A stretch of 50,822 bases of DNA from Actinomycetota bacterium (lineage in GTDB: Bacteria; Actinomycetota; Acidimicrobiia; Acidimicrobiales; Ilumatobacteraceae): contig SXUP01000055.1 in NCBI GenBank assembly GCA_005790505.1, positions 1 through 50,822 on the forward strand, read 5' to 3'. The translations under genes were made by a program, and so were the position numbers. The notes under the pieces are model-generated. The model made no database searches. It saw only the letters and a program-made list of their open reading frames with translations, and was not told the DNA's origin. Positions 34,826 to 43,295 of this stretch are shown in pieces (within the stretch, counting starts at the first letter, position 1; the number at the start of each line of letters is the position of its first letter).

Positions 34826-35587
34826 ATGGCAGAGATGAATGGATTATTTAAGTCGGGTGATTTGACGCTTCGTCGGTATTTGGTGCGTCCACCTGGGAAA
34901 CCTCTCAATCCTCCAGCCGTAATTTTGTGTCATGGGTTTCCCATCGGTCCACTTGATGCCCGTCAGGCAGGCATTACGTTTCCCCAACTAATCGACAGAA
35001 TTGCCAACGATATGGGATGGGCGGCGATGACATTTACTTTTCGCGGATGTGGCGATAGCGAGGGTGATTTTTCACTACAAGGATGGATCGACGATCTACG
35101 GTCTGCAATTGATCACATCGTGGAAGAGGTCGCTCCATTTGGTGTTTGGCTAATTGGCACGAACACGGGAGGTTCGCTGGCATTGTGTGCTGCTGCTGAT
35201 GATCCGCGCGTGCGTGGATGCGTTTTAATGGGCCCGCGTGCCGACTTTGACGATTGGGCGGATCAGCCGAGACGTTTCCTAGAACATGCCAAAGAGATGG
35301 GTGCAATTCGCCATCCATCATTTCCGCAGGCGTTTGACGAATGGTCTCGAGAGTTAAGACGTTTCCGTCCCATTGATGCAGCAAGTCGTTTTGCGCCCCG
35401 TCCTTTGCTTGTGTTGCATGGTGCCGATGACGAGAGTGTGCCGATTGCCGACTCTCGCTCGTTGGCAGAGTCACATGGCAGCGCAGAGCTACGCGTGATT
35501 ACTGGTGCCGGACATCGACTGCGCCATGACCCACGGGCGATTGCAGTGCTGATGGGCTGGCTTGACCGCCAACATGTCACTTCTTAG
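34826..35587 (+). CDS. Alpha/beta hydrolase-fold protein with altered nucleophile elbow
   Basis: This is a 253-residue alpha/beta hydrolase. It has an oxyanion-type HGFPIGPLDARQ near residue 36, the FRGCGDSEGDF strand-turn, the acid loop LHGADDESVP and the histidine in GAGHRLRHDP. At the nucleophile elbow, where GxSxG is expected, the sequence is GTNTGGS (111-117), putting Asn113 in the nucleophile position. Either the protein is not a classical serine hydrolase or Ser117 or another residue has taken over. The rest of the fold is intact, so this is not a decayed gene. It runs in the same direction as the 74-residue gene and overlaps the convergent galE stop by 4 nt. Confidence 0.8.
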   Translation: MAEMNGLFKSGDLTLRRYLVRPPGKPLNPPAVILCHGFPIGPLDARQAGITFPQLIDRIANDMGWAAMTFTFRGCGDSEGDFSLQGWIDDLRSAIDHIVEEVAPFGVWLIGTNTGGSLALCAAADDPRVRGCVLMGPRADFDDWADQPRRFLEHAKEMGAIRHPSFPQAFDEWSRELRRFRPIDAASRFAPRPLLVLHGADDESVPIADSRSLAESHGSAELRVITGAGHRLRHDPRAIAVLMGWLDRQHVTS

Positions 35588-36570
35588 TTGGTGTTGTGCC
35601 CGTTGGGATGTGTGGCATGCCATGCGTATGCAGAAGAAATAATGTCATCTAGGGAGCGAGAAGCCGTGAAGCCTAATTTTTCAGCCGCCAAAATTGTTGC
35701 GGCATAGCACTCAGACGGGTCACCAGTTCGTCGTGGCTTGAATACATGGGGAACAGGCTTTCCGACGATGCGTTCCGTGGCATGGAGGATTTCAAGCACG
35801 GAAGTTCCATGACCAGTGCCGACATTACAGATGAGTGTCTGCCCGCCGTTTGATAAATAGTCGAGTGCCGCAACATGTGAGGTGGCGAGATCTTCCACGT
35901 GAATATAGTCGCGCACACCTGTTCCGTCTGGTGTGGAGTAATCATTACCAAAGACACTTAGCGCAGCAGACTCACCCAAAATTGCTTTCATAACATGAGG
36001 CATTAGATTTTGGGAGAAGCGCCAGTCTTCTCCGAGTGTTGAATCGTCGCTTGCCCCTGCTGCATTGAAATAGCGCAGGCTTACGCTACGCAATCCTTTA
36101 GTTTGACCATACCAATGCAACAAATGCTCGATCATAAGTTTGGTTTGGGCATATACGCTTTCGCACCGAACCGCCGAGGACTCAACGACAGGGACAGACT
36201 CAGGTGTGCCGTAGATTGCAGCAGTTGAAGAAAATACAAAACGTGTGATTCCGCATGCACTAATCGTGTCAATCAGCTTTTGTGAACCAGTGACATTATT
36301 GTCGAAATACTTGCCGGGGTTTTCCATTGATTCACCGACTGCTTTGTATGCGGCGAAATGAACCACCTCATCTACATCGTGGTCTCGACAGACTTTGGAG
36401 ACGAGCGCCGTATCGGCGATATTGCCAACCACAAGTGGAGTGTCTTGGACTGCTGCGGCATGACCATTTTCAAGTGAGTCAAGCACCACTACAGAACGCC
36501 CTGTTGAGCGCAAAAGGCGGGTAGTGATCGAGCCGATATAGCCAGCACCACCGGTAACAAGAGTTGTCAT
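35584..36570 (-). CDS. galE: UDP-glucose 4-epimerase
   Basis: GalE interconverts UDP-glucose and UDP-galactose (or the N-acetyl forms) using tightly bound NAD+. The protein, 328 residues from the ATG at 36570, starts MTTLVTGGAGYIGS and has VVHFAAYKAVGES, the catalytic Ser in FSSTAAIYG and the Tyr-Lys pair in SVYAQTK, then SLRYFNAAGAS and VRDYIHVEDLA. TGDPSECYA near the C-terminus is the usual sugar-nucleotide motif. A TTG at 36579 would add three residues. TAGCGT, overlapping the stop of the preceding HhH-GPD gene, lies nine bases before the ATG, so it may have its own promoter. Galactose units would go to cell-surface polymers. Confidence 0.93.
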   Translation of the reverse strand: MTTLVTGGAGYIGSITTRLLRSTGRSVVVLDSLENGHAAAVQDTPLVVGNIADTALVSKVCRDHDVDEVVHFAAYKAVGESMENPGKYFDNNVTGSQKLIDTISACGITRFVFSSTAAIYGTPESVPVVESSAVRCESVYAQTKLMIEHLLHWYGQTKGLRSVSLRYFNAAGASDDSTLGEDWRFSQNLMPHVMKAILGESAALSVFGNDYSTPDGTGVRDYIHVEDLATSHVAALDYLSNGGQTLICNVGTGHGTSVLEILHATERIVGKPVPHVFKPRRTGDPSECYAATILAAEKLGFTASRSLDDIISSAYAWHATHPNGHNTN

Positions 36571-36582
36571 ACGACTCAAACG

Positions 36583-37185
36583 CTAGCGCAGAGGCTTGTC
36601 TTGCTTATCTCGCCCCGCTGCTTTTTGCGCTTTTTTTGTGGCTCGCACCTTGAGCAGGGTTTCAGGAGAGGTGATGTCAGCGACCGTGCGGAACTTGTTA
36701 TCACCGAATTCTCCAGCGGCAGTTTTCCAACCGATCAATTTGATGTCCATTCGCTTGGCGATAAGTGCAACAAATATTTGTGACTTTTCTTCTCCGAAGC
36801 CCGGTAGTGCACGTAGTCGAATCATGAGTTCTTGGGCAGTAGTGATGTCTGCCCACATGTTTTCCGCTTTTCCTTTGTAGTCCCGCGTCAGCACCTTGCA
36901 GACGTCATGAATGCGTTTGGCCATCGAAGCAGGGAAACGGTGGATTGCTGGTTTTTGCAAGCAAACAGCTAATAAATCATCAGCATCCATCTCGGCAATT
37001 TTTTTGATATTGAAGTGTCCGAGTCGAGTCTTCAATGTCAATGGGCCGGCAAATGCCCACTCCATGGGGATCTGTTGATCGAGCAATAATCCGATCAGCA
37101 ACGCCGAGTAATTGGTGTTGAGCAAGGCATCAGCCTTGTCGTTGCCAGTGATGAATAAAGATCCAGAGATTGAAGAAGAAGCCAT
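36583..37185 (-). CDS. HhH-GPD family protein (TIGR03252 type)
   Basis: This 200-residue protein belongs to the helix-hairpin-helix GPD superfamily of DNA glycosylases. Signs are the N-terminal helix LLIGLLLDQQIPMEWAF, and the hairpin LRALPGFGEEKSQIFVALIAKR (about residues 120-145), where LPGFG-x-x-K is the DNA-backbone-binding turn. The endonuclease III iron-sulfur cysteines are absent. It matches the actinobacterial uncharacterised HhH-GPD subgroup. The C-terminal tail is basic (RATKKAQKAAGRDKQDK). It starts three bases after the aceE stop and ends 12 bases before galE, an unusual place for a repair gene. Confidence 0.85.
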   Translation of the reverse strand: MASSSISGSLFITGNDKADALLNTNYSALLIGLLLDQQIPMEWAFAGPLTLKTRLGHFNIKKIAEMDADDLLAVCLQKPAIHRFPASMAKRIHDVCKVLTRDYKGKAENMWADITTAQELMIRLRALPGFGEEKSQIFVALIAKRMDIKLIGWKTAAGEFGDNKFRTVADITSPETLLKVRATKKAQKAAGRDKQDKPLR

Positions 37186-37188
37186 GTG

Positions 37189-39879
37189 TTAATCGAGTAC
37201 AAGTCCGTGTGCTGCGTCGGGGTCGATGCCGCTGTTGTTGATTGCTTTGGCCACAATATCTGGGGTCACTCCGTGGGTGCCAATAAGAGCTCCCAAAGTG
37301 GCCACCACAATGTGGGCACTATCAATTTCGAAGTATCGGCGCAGGGTATCTCTGGTGTCACTGCGACCAACGCCGTCTGTGCCAAGCGAAATAAAAGGTC
37401 GATCAATGTGATTTGCGATCTGCTCGGGAACAATACGCATGAAATCAGAGACCCCAATTACAGGGCTATCTGATTTACCCAGCAGTTGCGCAACCAGAGA
37501 GATTTGACCCGCTTCTGTTGGGTGTAGTCGATTCCAGCGTTCGGTTTGCATCGCGTCTTGGCGCAGTGCCTTATAGGAAGTCGCCGACCAAAGGTCGACC
37601 GAGATGCCATAGGTGTCAAACAGCACCAACGCTGCGTCACGAGCAGCAAGATTGGCAGAGCCGGAAAACAAAAGCGACGCATGAACATTGGTGGTGGGGC
37701 TGGGTGCCCACCTGTAAAGCCCGCGCGTGATGTCGGCATCAGTAATGTTTGCTGGACGAGCAGGCATCGGTTGATTTTCGTTATACAGCGCGATGTAATA
37801 AAAAATATCTTCCGGCATATCGCCGTACATTCGCTCCAATCCGGTTTTTACGACGGCAGCAACTTCGTAGGCAAATGCAGGGTCATATGCCTGACACGCT
37901 GGAACAGTAGAGGCCAACAACAAACTGTGCCCGTCTTGATGTTGTAGGCCTTCGCCTTGCAGAGTGGTTCGTCCTGCAGTGGCTCCCAGTAAAAAGCCAC
38001 GCGTGCGCGCATCTGCTGCCTGCCAAATAAGGTCACCGACACGCTGGAAACCAAACATTGAATAAAAGATGTAGAACGGAACCATCGGCATTCCGCGCGT
38101 TGCATAGGAAGTGCCAGCAGCAATAAAACTTGACATCGCACCAGCTTCGGTGATGCCTTCTTCAAGGATTTGTCCCTTTGTTGACTCTGCGTAAGACAAC
38201 AACAAGGCATGATCAACTGGCTCATATTTTTGTCCTTGAGATGCGTAGATCTTTAGTTCGCGGAAGAGCGAGTCCATGCCAAATGTTCGTGCTTCATCTG
38301 GAACGATTGGTACGACGCGTTGACCAATATTTTCATCACGCGCTAGATTGCGCAAAAGACGCGTGAACCCCATGGTCGTGCTGACGGCCTGCTCGTCAGA
38401 GCCGGCATCAAATTCTTCAAAGGCATTGTTGAACGGAAGTAAGATCGGTCGACGAGTGCGCACGACACGTCGTGGAAGTGAACCACCGAGTGCCAAGCGG
38501 CGCTCCATCATGTATTGGTATTCAACCGAATCTGTGGCAGGGCGAAAATACGGAGGATCTTGGGCCTCGAGTGCTGCATCAGGAATTTCTTCTTCAAGGT
38601 GTAGTCGGGTGCGCATCGCGCGCAACTGCTCGAGGTTCATTTTTTTGATTTGGTGAGTGGCGTTTCGCCCCTCAATGTCTGGTCCAAGGGTCCAGCCTTT
38701 GATTGTTTTGCACAAAATAACCGTCGGTCTTCCAGAACCCAAATTTTCTGTTGCGGTGCGGTAGGCCGCATACAACTTGCGATAGTCGTGACCGCCGCGC
38801 GGCAACGAAACCAGTTCGTCGTCAGTGAGGTGAGACACCATCTGTCGCAAGCGCGAATCAGGTCCAAAGAAATGTTCTCGAATATAAGATCCACCTTCGA
38901 CTGAATACCTCTGGAACTCACCGTCCACTGTTGAGTTCATCTGATTCAATAAAACTCCGTCCATATCTTTTGCCAAAAGGTCATCCCATTTAGAACCCCA
39001 GATAACTTTGATGACGTTCCAGCCAGCACCTCTGAACACTGCTTCGAGTTCTTGAATGATTTTTCCGTTGCCGCGCACAGGTCCGTCCAGGCGTTGCAGA
39101 TTGCAGTTGACGACAAAAATCAGGTTGTCAAGGTGTTCGCGGGCGGCTAGAGATATGGCCCCGAGTGTTTCTGGTTCGTCAGTCTCACCATCACCAATAA
39201 AGGCCCACACTCGACTTTGTGAGGTGTCGTCAATTTCTCGGTTATGAAGGTATCGATTGAAACGCGCCTGATATAGCGCCGTGATCGGACCGAGGCCCAT
39301 TGAAACTGTTGGAAACTCCCAAAAATCAGACATCAACCGCGGATGCGGATAACTGCTCAGTCCTTTCCCATCGCGACCAATCTCCCGACGAAAATGATCC
39401 AGATCGTCCTCTGTTAAGCGACCCTCAAGAAATGCACGGGCATAGACGCCTGGTGCTGCGTGCCCCTGAAAATAGACATGGTCGCCGGCATTGCCGTCAT
39501 CTTTGCCCCGAAAAAAGTGATTGAAGCCGATTTCATACAAACTTGCCGAACTCGCAAATGTCGAAAGGTGTCCGCCAATCCCTTCGGCAATGTGATTGGC
39601 CCTTGACACCATCGCTGCCGCGTTCCAGCGGATGTAGGCCCGAATTCGTCGTTCTATATGTTCATCGCCAGGAAACCACGGCTCGTTCTCACGAGGAATG
39701 GTATTGACATACGGTGTACTCACCGTTGCCGGGAAACTCACCTGCGATTGTTGGGCACGCTCCAATAAACGCGACAGTAAGTATCTTGCGCGGTTTTTCC
39801 CGCTGGCGTCTACCACGGCATCAAGCGAGTCAAGCCACTCCTGTGTTTCGCCTGGATCAGTATCGGGGAGCTGATGCAT
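37189..39879 (-). CDS. aceE: Pyruvate dehydrogenase E1 component, homodimeric type
   Basis: AceE decarboxylates pyruvate with thiamine diphosphate and passes the acetyl group to the lipoyl E2 subunit. The 896-residue protein is the single-chain E1 used by actinobacteria and enterobacteria (about 890-930 residues). It has FPGDEHIERRIRAYIRWNA near residue 70, HVYFQGHAAPGVYARAFLEGRL, the ThDP/Mg motif GDGETDEPET with VVNCNLQRLDGPV, and PFYIFYSMFGFQRVGD in the second half. The frame extends to 40185, but the ATG at 39879 matches family starts; an in-frame GTG at 39897 is possible. No E2 or E3 gene is present here. It heads an aceE/HhH-GPD/galE run and is divergent from the RNase H gene. Confidence 0.94.
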   Translation of the reverse strand: MHQLPDTDPGETQEWLDSLDAVVDASGKNRARYLLSRLLERAQQSQVSFPATVSTPYVNTIPRENEPWFPGDEHIERRIRAYIRWNAAAMVSRANHIAEGIGGHLSTFASSASLYEIGFNHFFRGKDDGNAGDHVYFQGHAAPGVYARAFLEGRLTEDDLDHFRREIGRDGKGLSSYPHPRLMSDFWEFPTVSMGLGPITALYQARFNRYLHNREIDDTSQSRVWAFIGDGETDEPETLGAISLAAREHLDNLIFVVNCNLQRLDGPVRGNGKIIQELEAVFRGAGWNVIKVIWGSKWDDLLAKDMDGVLLNQMNSTVDGEFQRYSVEGGSYIREHFFGPDSRLRQMVSHLTDDELVSLPRGGHDYRKLYAAYRTATENLGSGRPTVILCKTIKGWTLGPDIEGRNATHQIKKMNLEQLRAMRTRLHLEEEIPDAALEAQDPPYFRPATDSVEYQYMMERRLALGGSLPRRVVRTRRPILLPFNNAFEEFDAGSDEQAVSTTMGFTRLLRNLARDENIGQRVVPIVPDEARTFGMDSLFRELKIYASQGQKYEPVDHALLLSYAESTKGQILEEGITEAGAMSSFIAAGTSYATRGMPMVPFYIFYSMFGFQRVGDLIWQAADARTRGFLLGATAGRTTLQGEGLQHQDGHSLLLASTVPACQAYDPAFAYEVAAVVKTGLERMYGDMPEDIFYYIALYNENQPMPARPANITDADITRGLYRWAPSPTTNVHASLLFSGSANLAARDAALVLFDTYGISVDLWSATSYKALRQDAMQTERWNRLHPTEAGQISLVAQLLGKSDSPVIGVSDFMRIVPEQIANHIDRPFISLGTDGVGRSDTRDTLRRYFEIDSAHIVVATLGALIGTHGVTPDIVAKAINNSGIDPDAAHGLVLD

Positions 39880-39969
39880 TGAACCGTCAAATATCACACT
39901 TTCATTGTTACACGATTTGGGGTGAAGCCGACCGCTGCGCGACGGCAAAGACACGACTGAGGTGTGTTG

Positions 39970-40455
39970 ATGGGGAATACTTTTGGCGTGGTTCAACGAG
40001 ATATTGCCAACGAAAATATTGATGTGGTGGTGGTGTACACCGATGGAGCATGTTCTGGCAATCCTGGACCTGGGGGTTGGGCGTGGGCAGTATCGCCAGA
40101 AGGCGAACCGAGCGCCTCGGGTGGTGAGGCACATACCACCAATCAACGCATGGAAGTTTTGGCCGCGTACTCTGCCGTTCGCCACTTTGCTGCTAATGAC
40201 TGCATTATTCGCATCGTCTCAGATAGCACCTATGTCGTTAAATGTTTCAATGACAAATGGTGGGAGGGTTGGATTCGGCGCGGTTGGAAGAATTCACAGC
40301 GCGAACCAGTGGCCAATCAAGACATTTGGAAACCTTTCATTGAACTTGTAACGACCCGCGGCCGTGTTGAGTTCGTTTGGGTCAAAGGACACAGCGGAGA
40401 CCCGATGAATGACTTGGTAGATCTTTTGGCAGTAGGTGCAATCGGGTCCGTTTAG
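39970..40455 (+). CDS. rnhA: Ribonuclease HI
   Basis: RNase HI degrades the RNA strand of RNA-DNA hybrids. The protein of about 161 residues has the DEDD acidic residues in VYTDGACSGNPGPGGWAW, QRMEVLAAYSAV, VSDSTYVV and the C-terminal VDLLAVGA. WVKGHSGDPMND is the flexible loop, in which the His of the usual GHAGHPEN is replaced by Asp. The N-terminus is uncertain. A GTG (39964), this ATG (39970) and a GTG at 39988 are all in frame. The last lies six bases after AATACT and would give a more typical length. It is divergent from aceE across 84 bp. Confidence 0.9.
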   Translation: MGNTFGVVQRDIANENIDVVVVYTDGACSGNPGPGGWAWAVSPEGEPSASGGEAHTTNQRMEVLAAYSAVRHFAANDCIIRIVSDSTYVVKCFNDKWWEGWIRRGWKNSQREPVANQDIWKPFIELVTTRGRVEFVWVKGHSGDPMNDLVDLLAVGAIGSV

Positions 40456-40476
40456 GCAATCAACGCCCTGACTGCG

Positions 40477-40489
40477 TAGCCTATGAGAC
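40477..40489 (+). promoter_or_regulatory. Candidate leaderless promoter of the 40490 SDR gene
   Basis: TAGCCT (40477-40482), the same hexamer as before nadA and the DEAD-box gene, is followed by seven bases and the ATG at 40490. Confidence 0.45.
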
Positions 40490-41272
40490 ATGGACATTTC
40501 AGGAGTTAGCGCAATTGTTACAGGTGGAGCCTCAGGAATTGGGGCGGCAACGGTCAGGGCACTCGCTGCTTTGGGGGCCAAGGTAGTTATTGCCGATCTT
40601 GAACGGCAAGCAGAATCGGGTAACGCCCTGGCAAAAGAAACAGGCGGAGCTTTTTGCGCCGTTGATGTCACTAAGACGCAAGATTTGATCAGTGCTGTTG
40701 AGATGGCCAAATCAATGGGCCCACTGCGCGTGTTGGTGAACTCTGCCGGCATTGGTTGGGCACAGCGCACTGTCGGCCGCGACGGACAATACGAGTCTGC
40801 AGCCAACATTGATGCCTTTCGCAAAGTCATTGAAATCAACTTGATCGGAACATTTGACGCGATTCGCATTGCGGCAACCGCAATGAGTCAAACCGAGCCA
40901 CTTGAATTTGGCGAGCGCGGGGCAATCGTAAATATTGCATCGGTTGCGGCATTCGATGGTCAAATCGGGCAGAGTGCTTATTCAGCATCAAAAGGCGGAG
41001 TCGTTGGAATGACATTGCCAGTCGCGCGAGACCTGTCGGCAGTCGGAATTCGCGTCAACACAGTTGCACCCGGTCTTATTGATACGCCAATCTACGGCGA
41101 AGGTGAAGGAAGCGAGGCTTTCAAAGCAAACCTGCAGAAGGGTGTTTTGTTCCCCCAACGGCTTGGTGATCCGTCACAGTTGGCGTCAATGGTGGTTGAG
41201 TGCATCACCAACAGTTACATGAATGCAGAGACAATTCGTGTAGATGGTGGTATTCGCATGCCGCCCAAATGA
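40490..41272 (+). CDS. SDR-family 3-hydroxyacyl-CoA dehydrogenase, HSD10-like
   Basis: This is a 260-residue short-chain dehydrogenase. It has the cofactor motif TGGASGIGAAT at residues 11-21, NSAGIGWAQRT near 83, the catalytic Ser-Tyr-Lys in NIASVAAFDGQIGQSAYSASK, and the downstream VRVNTVAPGLIDTP-like segment. The insert GRDGQYESAANIDAFRKVIEINLIGTFD resembles human HSD17B10 and its bacterial relatives, which oxidise 2-methyl-3-hydroxyacyl-CoA in isoleucine breakdown and beta-oxidation. The ATG lies seven bases after TAGCCT. The DUF3445 gene follows 30 bases later. Confidence 0.87.
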   Translation: MDISGVSAIVTGGASGIGAATVRALAALGAKVVIADLERQAESGNALAKETGGAFCAVDVTKTQDLISAVEMAKSMGPLRVLVNSAGIGWAQRTVGRDGQYESAANIDAFRKVIEINLIGTFDAIRIAATAMSQTEPLEFGERGAIVNIASVAAFDGQIGQSAYSASKGGVVGMTLPVARDLSAVGIRVNTVAPGLIDTPIYGEGEGSEAFKANLQKGVLFPQRLGDPSQLASMVVECITNSYMNAETIRVDGGIRMPPK

Positions 41273-41302
41273 GCGCTTTTTAGATAGTTCCTGCGACGCG
41301 CC

Positions 41303-42115
41303 GTGACTATTCCTGAGCACTTATTGCCAGACGAAAACGATTCACGTTTGAGAGTTGGTGCTCGTCCGCTCGTTGTAACCCAGTGGGTGTCAGAAATTGA
41401 CGAACAGTGGCAACAAAATATTGATTTGAAGAAATGGTTGTTGGCTAATCAGCATGACGAGGTTGTGGGTTGTGTCGCAGATAATGATGTTGCCTGCGAA
41501 GAGGCCGCAAGAGGTATTGCAGACTCGCTTGGATTAGTGACTGAGAAAAAATGTCGTGGAATTGATGCGCTTGAGCAGGTGGTGGCCCAGATTGCAGACG
41601 ATGTTTGTATTTTGACAATTGATTCTGATTCAACCTTGGTGCTTTCAGCGGCCGTCTTGTGCGCGCCAAATAGATGGCTGCTCGCCGACAAGTTGGGCAA
41701 ACCAATGGATGTTGTTCATGCTCCGGTCGCCCGCTACGACACGGATCTGGCTCGTCCTGTCGATTCTTTTTTGAATCGTCTAGCAGTTGATCGGCCAATG
41801 TGGCGTACAAATTGGGGAATTGTCAATGACCCAATGTTTTTTCAACCAAGAATTGCGGCGGTGACGCCAAACATTAATGCGGGAGACCTTTTGATGCGCG
41901 TGGAGTACCAGACCCTTCGTCGACTACCCGTGTCTGGTGCGGTGATGTTTACTATTCGTACCTTTCAAGAACAACTCAGCGATCTCGTCACCCGCGTGCC
42001 GCGGATGGCATCAGTTTTGACACAATTGATTGATCAACTGCCTGACAACGTGGCGGCGTATAAAAGCATTTCTCCGTATCGTGCGGCACTCATTAAGTGG
42101 TGTAATCAGCATTGA
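41303..42115 (+). CDS. DUF3445 family, heme-dependent oxidative N-demethylase-like protein
   Basis: This 270-residue protein matches the DUF3445 family. LRVGARPLVVTQWVSEIDEQW is followed by ALCAPNRWLLADKLGKPMDVVHAPV-type sequence and MWRTNWGIVNDPMFFQP, then LLMRVEYQTLRRLPVSGAVMFTIRT and a final YKSISPYRAALIKW. The founder of the family is the alpha subunit of a heme-dependent oxidative N-demethylase that acts on methylated amines. Here no partner subunit gene is adjacent, so it may act alone or with a distant reductase. The start is a GTG at 41303 without a clear ribosome binding site. The last 23 bases overlap the convergent argJ gene. Confidence 0.78.
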   Translation: MTIPEHLLPDENDSRLRVGARPLVVTQWVSEIDEQWQQNIDLKKWLLANQHDEVVGCVADNDVACEEAARGIADSLGLVTEKKCRGIDALEQVVAQIADDVCILTIDSDSTLVLSAAVLCAPNRWLLADKLGKPMDVVHAPVARYDTDLARPVDSFLNRLAVDRPMWRTNWGIVNDPMFFQPRIAAVTPNINAGDLLMRVEYQTLRRLPVSGAVMFTIRTFQEQLSDLVTRVPRMASVLTQLIDQLPDNVAAYKSISPYRAALIKWCNQH

Positions 42116-43244
42116 TACGTATGTAGCCAGCGGTGAGATCACAGCCCCACACCGTTGATGTGGCGTCTGAGATATTTAGGCTGACATGTATGCGCACGGT
42201 GTCTCCACGCATGTAGTTGGAAAGTTGTTCAAGATCTGACGCAGTGACGGTGTTGGGGTAAACCTCTTGACTGCCAAAGCGGATGACCACATTTTCTTGC
42301 AAAATATCGGTGTCGTCGCTGCACTTACCGATGGCCATCGCCACTCGACCCCAGTTTGGGTCTGCACCATGCACTGCAGTCTTGACAAGTGGCGAGTTGA
42401 CAATTGATTTGGCTACCCGCTTGGCCTGAGCGACGTTGTTGGCGCCATCAACAGTAACTTCAATAAGTTTTTCCGCACCCTCACCGTCACGGGCAATTTG
42501 CTGTGTGAGTGAGATGAGTACCTCGTGCAGAGCAGATGCAAATGCCGCATGACCAACAGCCGCGATGATGCCGCTGGACAAAATAATGGCTGTATCACTA
42601 GTTGAAGTATCAGTGTCAATAGACAAACAATTAAGCGTCTGATCAACGGTGGTGCGAAGGATTGCATCTAGATCTGCTCCGTCAATTGCGGCATCGGTGA
42701 AAATCATGGCGATCAAAGTTGCCATATTCGGTTCAATCATCCCAACGCCTTTGGCAACACCCACGATGCGGGCTGCAGAATCTGCAATAGATGCGCTGGC
42801 AACTTTTGGCACAGTGTCGGTTGTCATTATCCCGTGTGCAACGTTGTCGGCATCTGTGGTGTTGTGTCCGTCCATGGCGGCAATGCCTGCACGAATCAGT
42901 TCCATCGGCAGTGCCCGACCAATTACGCCAGTGGTCGCAATCAGTACATTGTCGTCAGCAATACCCAATCGTTGGGCGACAAGGTGTGTGATTTCTTTTG
43001 AGTCGCTGAGTCCTTGCGACCCCGTAGCGACATTGGCATTTTTTGAAACAACAACAATCGCGTGGGCTTTGTCGCGGCGGGGGCGTGAAACGACAACGCT
43101 GGGTCCAGCAAAGCGACTTTGCGTGAAGACCCCTGCCGAAGTTGGGTTGCCGCGTGCAAAGACAACCGTAAAATCGTTGGTGTCGTCCTTGATACCAACA
43201 TTTGCCACGTAGGCGCTGAATCCCTCCGGGAGTGATGTAGTCAC
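42093..43244 (-). CDS. argJ: Bifunctional ornithine acetyltransferase/N-acetylglutamate synthase
   Basis: ArgJ moves the acetyl group from N-acetylornithine to glutamate, and in some organisms also makes N-acetylglutamate from acetyl-CoA, in arginine synthesis. The 383-residue product has the N-terminal GFSAYVANVGIKDD, ATTGVIGRALPME, and the autoprocessing site KGVGMIEPNMATLIAMIF, whose Thr (about residue 175) becomes the N-terminus of the beta chain. DPNWGRVAMAIGK and the final NADYTT are also typical. The frame reaches 43322, but that would overlap the divergent gene at 43296; the GTG at 43244 fits the family start. No other arg genes are in the window. Confidence 0.93.
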   Translation of the reverse strand: MTTSLPEGFSAYVANVGIKDDTNDFTVVFARGNPTSAGVFTQSRFAGPSVVVSRPRRDKAHAIVVVSKNANVATGSQGLSDSKEITHLVAQRLGIADDNVLIATTGVIGRALPMELIRAGIAAMDGHNTTDADNVAHGIMTTDTVPKVASASIADSAARIVGVAKGVGMIEPNMATLIAMIFTDAAIDGADLDAILRTTVDQTLNCLSIDTDTSTSDTAIILSSGIIAAVGHAAFASALHEVLISLTQQIARDGEGAEKLIEVTVDGANNVAQAKRVAKSIVNSPLVKTAVHGADPNWGRVAMAIGKCSDDTDILQENVVIRFGSQEVYPNTVTASDLEQLSNYMRGDTVRIHVSLNISDATSTVWGCDLTAGYIRINADYTT

Positions 43245-43283
43245 GCATTGTTGTTTAGCACCCGCGGGCAGCCCTGAACGGTT

Positions 43284-43295
43284 TACGCTGTAAAG
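43284..43295 (+). promoter_or_regulatory. Candidate leaderless promoter of the dihydropyrimidinase gene
   Basis: TACGCT (43284-43289) is followed by six bases and the ATG at 43296. It lies in the 51-bp gap divergent to argJ, and there is no Shine-Dalgarno sequence. Confidence 0.5.

Noticed and set aside
42649-43212. 187-residue plus-strand frame opposite argJ
   Set aside because: Composition is dominated by Ala, Ser, Thr and Ile from reverse-complemented argJ codons; no domain is recognised.
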